Part shown: one piece after another, positions 59,411 through 64,000 of the stretch
How the letters are laid out: every line of letters begins with the position of its first letter
Position numbering within the stretch: position 1 is the first letter of the stretch
From: Rhodobacter maris
GTDB lineage: Bacteria; Pseudomonadota; Alphaproteobacteria; Rhodobacterales; Rhodobacteraceae
Assembly: GCF_900217815.1 (NCBI RefSeq)
Contig: NZ_OBMT01000007.1
Location: 1 to 64,000, forward strand
DNA length: 64,000 nucleotides
Direction of reading: 5' to 3'
Notes under the pieces: model-generated
The model's database searches: none
What the model was told of the DNA's origin: nothing
The model's input: the letters and a program-made list of their open reading frames with translations, nothing else
Made by a program: the position numbers and the translations under genes

Positions 59411-60139
59411 ATGGAAATCCTTGTTTTTCAACATCTCGATGTCGAGCATCCGGGCAGCCTTGGTGAGCTGTGGCGCGCGGCAGGGCATCGTCTGACCACG
59501 GTCGAGCTTGATGAGGGCGCAGCGATCCCGCCGCTTGAGGGATTCGATCTGATGGTGGCGATGGGAGGGCCGCAGGATCTGTGGCTGAAGGATGAGTTGC
59601 CCTGGATGCGCGCCGAGCTTGCGGCGATCGGGACCTGGGTGCGCGATCTTGGTCGGCCCTATCTCGGCATCTGCCTTGGCCATCAGCTTCTGGCCGAGGC
59701 GCTGGGCGGGCGAGTTGCGCCGATGGCTGCGCCCGAGGTGGGGCTCTGCGAGGTGCGCCGCACCTTGGCGGGGGCGGAGGATCTGCTTTTGAACGCGCTG
59801 CCCGAGCGGTTGCAGACCTTTCAATGGCACGGCGCCGAAATCGTCGATCTGCCGTCGGGCGCGGTGGTTCTTGCCGAAAATGCCGCCTGCGCCACTCAGG
59901 CGATCCGTTGCGGGCGCCACGCTTGGGGCTTTCAGTTCCATGTCGAAATCACCGAGACCACGGTGACGGATTGGCAGGCGATCCCGGCCTATGCGGCGAG
60001 CCTGCGCGCGGCGCTCGGCTCGGCGCGGGCGGCAACGCTCTCGGCCGAGGTGGCGCCCCATCTGCCCGCGTTCCGTGCCACCGTGGCGCGCCTCGACGCG
60101 GCGCTCAACGCGGCCCTCCGCGCCGCCCCTGCACGTTGA
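59411..60139 (+). CDS. Class I glutamine amidotransferase-like protein
   Basis: 242 residues. LGICLGHQLLAEALGG contains the nucleophilic Cys, and WGFQFHVEIT gives the His-x-Glu of the triad. It resembles stand-alone GuaA-N-like amidotransferases (GMP-synthase-type domain) with no synthetase partner. Several such proteins hydrolyse gamma-glutamyl compounds. It is divergent from anfA with a Mo-box-like dyad in front, so it may respond to molybdate or belong with Fe-nitrogenase functions; this is inference. A CGGAGATAAA ribosome site precedes the ATG. It ends next to the convergent PAS gene stop. Confidence 0.85.
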   Translation: MEILVFQHLDVEHPGSLGELWRAAGHRLTTVELDEGAAIPPLEGFDLMVAMGGPQDLWLKDELPWMRAELAAIGTWVRDLGRPYLGICLGHQLLAEALGGRVAPMAAPEVGLCEVRRTLAGAEDLLLNALPERLQTFQWHGAEIVDLPSGAVVLAENAACATQAIRCGRHAWGFQFHVEITETTVTDWQAIPAYAASLRAALGSARAATLSAEVAPHLPAFRATVARLDAALNAALRAAPAR

Positions 60140-61372
60140 TCAGGCGGCGGGGCGGGCGAGATTGCTCGCCATCGCGGTGCCGATCTCCTCGGAGAGCTTC
60201 AGGATGGCCTCAAGTCGCGTGCGGATCTCGCTATGGAACATGTCGAGCTGGTCGATCGTTGCGCCCAGCCCGCCGGCATCGCGCAGCCGCCCGCTTTCGA
60301 CCCGCCCCAGAACGCGGATCGTCTCCAGCCCGAGCATCTGGCGACGGATCTCGTGGCTTGAGCGGCTGAGCACGGTGGCATGGTCGAGCGCCTGAGCCAT
60401 CGCCGCACGCAACGCTTTCTCGCCGCTTTCGGCGAGCTCGCACAGCCGTACACTCTCTGCGGCATAATCGAGCCCCGGCACCGGCGGGATGCCCTTGAAC
60501 TGTTCGCGCATCTCCGCCACGACCCGGCTCGCGCCCATCAGAAAAAGCGCGCGCGAGGCCTCGCGCGCCACCAGATCGCAAAGGTTGTCGCGCCCGGTCA
60601 CGAAGCGGCGCAACTTCTCGGAAATGCCATTGGCAGAGGCGCGGTAGTTTTCCGAGATCGCCGAGACCGGCCCCCCTGAAGGTTCGAGCCGCGAGGCGAC
60701 GAGGCGCATGTTGTTGGGCACCGATTGCAGAGCCTCGAAGCTGCCCAGCAGGCGGCGCTGCTCGATGGCAACCCGGTCGAGCGCGGTCGAGATCTCAAGC
60801 AGCCGCGCCGTGTCGGCATCGGCGATACGCCCGAGCCGGGTGTCGCGTGCCGAGAGCTCCTGCCCGAGCGCATGGGCCATGAAGCGCGTGTAATTTGCAA
60901 AGCCGAGGCTCGCGAGCGCCGCTTCCAGCGCCGCGGCTCCCCCCTTCGGATCGAGCGTGCCCGCAGTCTCCTGCGCGCAGACCTTGCCGTACACCTCGCG
61001 CACCTGCGCCAATATCGGGGTGCTCGGTTTGAGGCGGATCGAGAGGAAGCCGCCTTCGATCGGCAGCACGACCGCGAAGACCCAGTAGAATGCGCCTGAA
61101 CGGGTGCGGTTCTTGACATAGGCGCCGATCGGCTCGCCCCGGCCAAGCGCTTGCCACATCAGCCAGAAAACGCCGCGCGGGGTATCTGGATGGCGCACGA
61201 TCCGGTGCGGGGCGCCGAGAAGTTCGCTCCAGTCGAATCCCGATACGCGGCAAAAGACATCATTGCCGGACTGGATCACTCCGCGCCCGTCCGTGCGCGA
61301 GAAAAACAGATCCTGCAAACTGAAATCCGCCTCGCGCTCGGCGCCGGGCGCCGATCCTGCCACTGCTGTCAT
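60140..61372 (-). CDS. Aer-like PAS-domain protein
   Basis: 410 residues, soluble. The N-terminal PAS domain (about 20-115) has FSRTDGRGVIQSGNDVFCRVSGF, APHRIVRHPDTPRGVFWLMW and PIGAYVKNRTRSGAFYWV, very close to the PAS of the aerotaxis receptor Aer, which binds FAD. The remainder is mainly helical without a recognisable HAMP or methylation hairpin. It may monitor redox or O2 and pass the signal to another protein. The start at 61372 follows GAGAGGC. It shares a divergent region with a hybrid kinase and an FNR box. Confidence 0.82.
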   Translation of the reverse strand: MTAVAGSAPGAEREADFSLQDLFFSRTDGRGVIQSGNDVFCRVSGFDWSELLGAPHRIVRHPDTPRGVFWLMWQALGRGEPIGAYVKNRTRSGAFYWVFAVVLPIEGGFLSIRLKPSTPILAQVREVYGKVCAQETAGTLDPKGGAAALEAALASLGFANYTRFMAHALGQELSARDTRLGRIADADTARLLEISTALDRVAIEQRRLLGSFEALQSVPNNMRLVASRLEPSGGPVSAISENYRASANGISEKLRRFVTGRDNLCDLVAREASRALFLMGASRVVAEMREQFKGIPPVPGLDYAAESVRLCELAESGEKALRAAMAQALDHATVLSRSSHEIRRQMLGLETIRVLGRVESGRLRDAGGLGATIDQLDMFHSEIRTRLEAILKLSEEIGTAMASNLARPAA

Positions 61373-61508
61373 GATGCCTCTCAAAGGGTGTTTTGCAAAG
61401 CCTAGGCCGAGTCCGTTACCAGGATATTGACTGCGCTGAGGGGGCGATGTTTTATTCCTGTGACCGGCTGCCGCAGGCAAGATTGCCTCGGCGCGGAGTG
61501 GTGCGGGG

Positions 61509-61522
61509 TTGATGTCGATCAA
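61509..61522. promoter_or_regulatory. FNR/FnrL box
   Basis: TTGAT-GTCG-ATCAA, a perfect match to the FNR/FnrL consensus TTGAT-N4-ATCAA, in the 276-bp divergent gap. It lies 127 bp from the kinase ATG and 137 bp from the PAS-protein ATG, so either or both may respond to low oxygen. Confidence 0.8.
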
Positions 61523-61648
61523 GGACGCCGCCGCGGCCGCGCGCGAAAACCGGAGTCCGGCGCAGGAAGACCGGCGGGGTGCGCAGGCCGGGCGGTTGTG
61601 CCTCGCAGGCGGGGGCAGGCGCTCCGTCACAGACTTGGGATGCCCCGC

Positions 61649-64000
61649 ATGATCTCCGAAAGCCAGATCCAGTTCTCCCGTCGCGCCGCGGCGATGTCCG
61701 ACCCTGCGGCGGCGGCAGGGCTTGCCGATCTCTGCACCCGGCTGGAGGGGCAGGTGAACCGGCTCACCGAAATGCGGCTCGATTTCGCCCGCCAGCGTCC
61801 GTTCAACCCGCATGTCTCGACTTTGCCCGAGGCCTGGCGCGCCTCGATCGTTGAATTGAATGGGGCAATCGCGGCGACGGTGGCGGCACAGGGGGCGCGG
61901 TTTTATGATCATGAAGACGAGATCGGCGCGGATCCGGCGGCGCTTTACGGGCTCGATGTGGCGCGCCGGCATGGGTTGCGCGGCGTTACGCTCGGCATGT
62001 TTCTGGGCAATTTCAAGACGTACCGCGACACCTATCTGAAATGGGCGGGCGAGCAGAAGGTTCCGGCAGGGCTGCGTGATCTCTGGGGCGAAGTGCTGCG
62101 CGGCTTCTTTGACCGCGCCGAGATCGCACTCTCGACCGGCTGGGGCAAGGAGGTGGTCGATGTCGATCGCGGCCGACTCTTTGCCGAAAACCAGCGGCTG
62201 ATGAACGAGAAGAACAAATATCTGACGATCTTCGAGAGCATTCACAATCCGGTGGTGCTGATCGATGCCGAAGGGCGGGTCGAAAACATGAATTTCGCCG
62301 CTGCACGGCTCTTTTCCGAAGATGTGATCCCGGGCGCGACCTATTACGGCGCCGTCGCGCCGCCGCCCTTTGTCGAGCTTTTCGGCTTTGCGCTGGCTGA
62401 TCTGGAAGGAGAAGTGCCAGAGCGCGAGATTGCCACCTGTGGCGGGCGCCGCCGCTTTGCCATTTCCACCCAGGAAATGCTGGATGTGAGCCGCAAGTTC
62501 CTGGGCACGGTGGTGAGCCTGACCGATGTGACCGAGCAGCACCGGGCCCGGCAGGAGGCGGAAGCGCTGGCGCAGGCGAAGACCGATTTTCTCGCCACGA
62601 TGAGCCATGAGATCCGCACTCCGATCCATTCCATCGGCGGGGTGGTCGAGCTGATGCGGCAGGGTGCGCTTGACCCGGTGCAGGCCGATTATCTGGAAGC
62701 GATCGCGCGCTCGGCGCGGGTGATGAGCTCGATCGTCTCGGAAATCCTCGATTACTCGCGCATCGAGGCGGGGGGGCTGGCGCTTGAGGCGGTGCCGTTC
62801 TCGCTTGAGCAGCTTCTCGACGACATGCGGCAGGTGATCGAGCCGCTCGTGGAGCGTAAGCCCGCGGTGCGGCTGATGCGGGCGCCCTACGCACGCATGC
62901 CCTGCCTCGTCGGCGATCCGGGCAAGCTGCGCCAGATCCTGATCAACCTTCTCGGCAATGCGGTCAAGTTCACCGAGGCCGGGGTGGTGATGGTGGGGAT
63001 CGAGCAACTGGCGGAAACCGAGGCCGGGCTGCGGCTGCGGTTCTCCGTGCGCGACACCGGGCCGGGAATCGTGCCGGAGCGGTTGGAGGAGATCTTCAAG
63101 CCCTTCACGCAATCGGATGGCTCGATCGAGCGCAAGCACGGCGGCACCGGGCTCGGCCTTGCGATCTCGCGCCGATTGGCCGCGCTGATGGGGGCGGAAC
63201 TGGGCGTCGAGAGCACGCCGGGCGTGGGAAGCTGCTTCACGCTCGATGTCACGCTGGGGCGGGCCGCCGATACCGGGCAGGCCTGCGGTGCGGTGGAAGC
63301 GACAGAACTGCCGCGCCGTGCGCTGCAGTTGCTGATCGTCGAAGACGATCCGGTCAATCGGCTCGTCGCGGGCGGGCTCTTGCGGCAGGCGGGGCATCGG
63401 GTGCAGATCATGCCCTCGGGCGAGGCGGCGCTGCAGGCGCTGACTGGTCAGGAATTCGATTTGGTGCTGACTGACCTCAACCTGCCCGATCTTTCGGGCT
63501 TCGAGCTGGCGCGGGCCATTCGCGCCCATGCCGATCCGGCGGTGGCGAAGCTGCCGATCATCGCGATGTCGGCGCATGGGCCCGCGGTCGACCCGGCGGC
63601 GCTTGACGCGGCGGGGATCGGCGGCTTCCTTGCCAAGCCCTTCCAGTTTGCCCGGCTCGAGGCGGTGTTGCAGCGCGTGACCGGCGTGGCCGCGCCGCGC
63701 CCGCTGGGCGGGCCACCCGCACCGCAGGCGCGCCCCGATCCGGGCGGGCTCGTCGATCTGGGCGTGCTGCGCGATCACCGCAGCGCGCTCGGCGCCGGGC
63801 CGACCGAGCGGATCGTTTCCACCTTCGTGCATTCGGTGCAGGGCACCGCGCATGAGCTTGAACTCGCGGCGCAGACCGGCGAATGGCAACAGGCGGGGAT
63901 GATCGCGCATCGGCTGAAAAGCTCGGCGCGTCATGTCGGGCTCAATGCGCTCGCCGAGGAAGCCGAGCGGGTCGAGCGCCGGGCCGTGCAGGGCGCCAAG
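61649..64000 (+). CDS. Hybrid sensor histidine kinase with receiver and Hpt domains (cut at window edge)
   Basis: At least 784 residues, open at the right edge. No membrane segment, so cytoplasmic. Residues about 1-195 are an unassigned helical sensor region; a PAS-like domain follows (YLTIFESIHNPVVLIDAEGRVENMN, about 205-300). The kinase H-box is TDFLATMSHEIRTP with phospho-His320; the ATPase has NLLGNAVKFTE, GPGIVPE and GGTGLGLAIS. A receiver domain has Asp609 (LVLTDLNLPD), and an Hpt-like domain has His754 (AHRLKSSA). It is a full phosphorelay. The start is uncertain (61649 or 61640). It probably senses an intracellular redox or O2 signal. Confidence 0.9.
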   Translation, partial: MISESQIQFSRRAAAMSDPAAAAGLADLCTRLEGQVNRLTEMRLDFARQRPFNPHVSTLPEAWRASIVELNGAIAATVAAQGARFYDHEDEIGADPAALYGLDVARRHGLRGVTLGMFLGNFKTYRDTYLKWAGEQKVPAGLRDLWGEVLRGFFDRAEIALSTGWGKEVVDVDRGRLFAENQRLMNEKNKYLTIFESIHNPVVLIDAEGRVENMNFAAARLFSEDVIPGATYYGAVAPPPFVELFGFALADLEGEVPEREIATCGGRRRFAISTQEMLDVSRKFLGTVVSLTDVTEQHRARQEAEALAQAKTDFLATMSHEIRTPIHSIGGVVELMRQGALDPVQADYLEAIARSARVMSSIVSEILDYSRIEAGGLALEAVPFSLEQLLDDMRQVIEPLVERKPAVRLMRAPYARMPCLVGDPGKLRQILINLLGNAVKFTEAGVVMVGIEQLAETEAGLRLRFSVRDTGPGIVPERLEEIFKPFTQSDGSIERKHGGTGLGLAISRRLAALMGAELGVESTPGVGSCFTLDVTLGRAADTGQACGAVEATELPRRALQLLIVEDDPVNRLVAGGLLRQAGHRVQIMPSGEAALQALTGQEFDLVLTDLNLPDLSGFELARAIRAHADPAVAKLPIIAMSAHGPAVDPAALDAAGIGGFLAKPFQFARLEAVLQRVTGVAAPRPLGGPPAPQARPDPGGLVDLGVLRDHRSALGAGPTERIVSTFVHSVQGTAHELELAAQTGEWQQAGMIAHRLKSSARHVGLNALAEEAERVERRAVQGAK

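Noticed and set aside
60140-63934. A 1264-codon leftward open frame spanning the PAS gene and the hybrid kinase
   Set aside because: Only the last 411 codons (from 61372) are coding; the rest is the antisense shadow of the kinase, with low-complexity His/Arg/Pro-rich translation.

Overview
The window is about 64 kb of GC-rich chromosome, densely coded, with strong G/C third positions and long antisense shadow frames. Gene content (complete iron-only nitrogenase cluster in the order anfA-anfHDGK-anfO-anf2-anf3, a GTTC-N7-GTTC SOS box at uvrA, a perfect FNR box, chemotaxis genes at both ends) points to a purple non-sulfur alphaproteobacterium of the Rhodobacter group, most like Rhodobacter capsulatus. 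This is an inference from gene order and motifs, not from a database search. No rRNA, tRNA, insertion sequence, prophage or CRISPR array was seen.

Layout. 1-1910: end of a chemotaxis operon (cheB 3' end and a soluble receptor-like protein). 2.1-5.0 kb: a large secreted RTX protein with a C-terminal Hint domain. 5.0-18.5 kb: housekeeping genes (pgk, two cyclophilins, tyrS, anmK, eno, an EamA exporter, selO, a nucleoside hydrolase, an ABC-F ATPase, ndk). 18.5-21.1 kb: gene-poor stretch with terminators and a possible Gln/Met-rich small ORF, then an NsrR-like Fe-S regulator divergent from a TehA/SLAC1 channel gene. 21.1-33.5 kb: yciB, a second EamA transporter, ftsY, a YhhN membrane protein, an AlkB-like fatty-chain hydroxylase, xseA, purD, a rhodanese and SOS-controlled uvrA. 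33.5-35.6 kb: small envelope proteins and a Crp/Fnr regulator. 35.7-41.6 kb: valine catabolism (mmsB, HIBYL-CoA hydrolase, acyl-CoA dehydrogenase, mmsA) with a divergent LysR gene. 41.7-50.9 kb: coaD, a five-gene glycosyltransferase/alpha-beta-hydrolase-like cluster of unknown product, prfB and a P-loop kinase.

51.0-59.1 kb is the most coherent system: the Fe-only nitrogenase. anfA carries a ModE/MopAB-type Mo-box over its translation-start region, so molybdate should shut it off. anfH is preceded by a -24/-12 sigma-54 promoter, an AT-rich bend region and two tandem TAC-N6-GTA palindromes suited to AnfA. Hairpins lie between anfH and anfD and between anfK and anfO. A second 25-bp Mo-box-like dyad lies in front of a divergent glutamine-amidotransferase gene, which suggests an added molybdate-responsive gene. 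The window ends with an Aer-like PAS protein and a hybrid histidine kinase that share a divergent promoter region with a perfect FNR box.

Two patterns are not explained by ordinary genes. One is a four-copy palindromic intergenic repeat whose right end sits about 5-12 bp from the stop codon of a minus-strand gene every time. The other is the 42.2-49.2 kb cluster, where two related alpha/beta-hydrolase-like proteins flank three glycosyltransferases and one of the pair has lost its apparent Ser and His.
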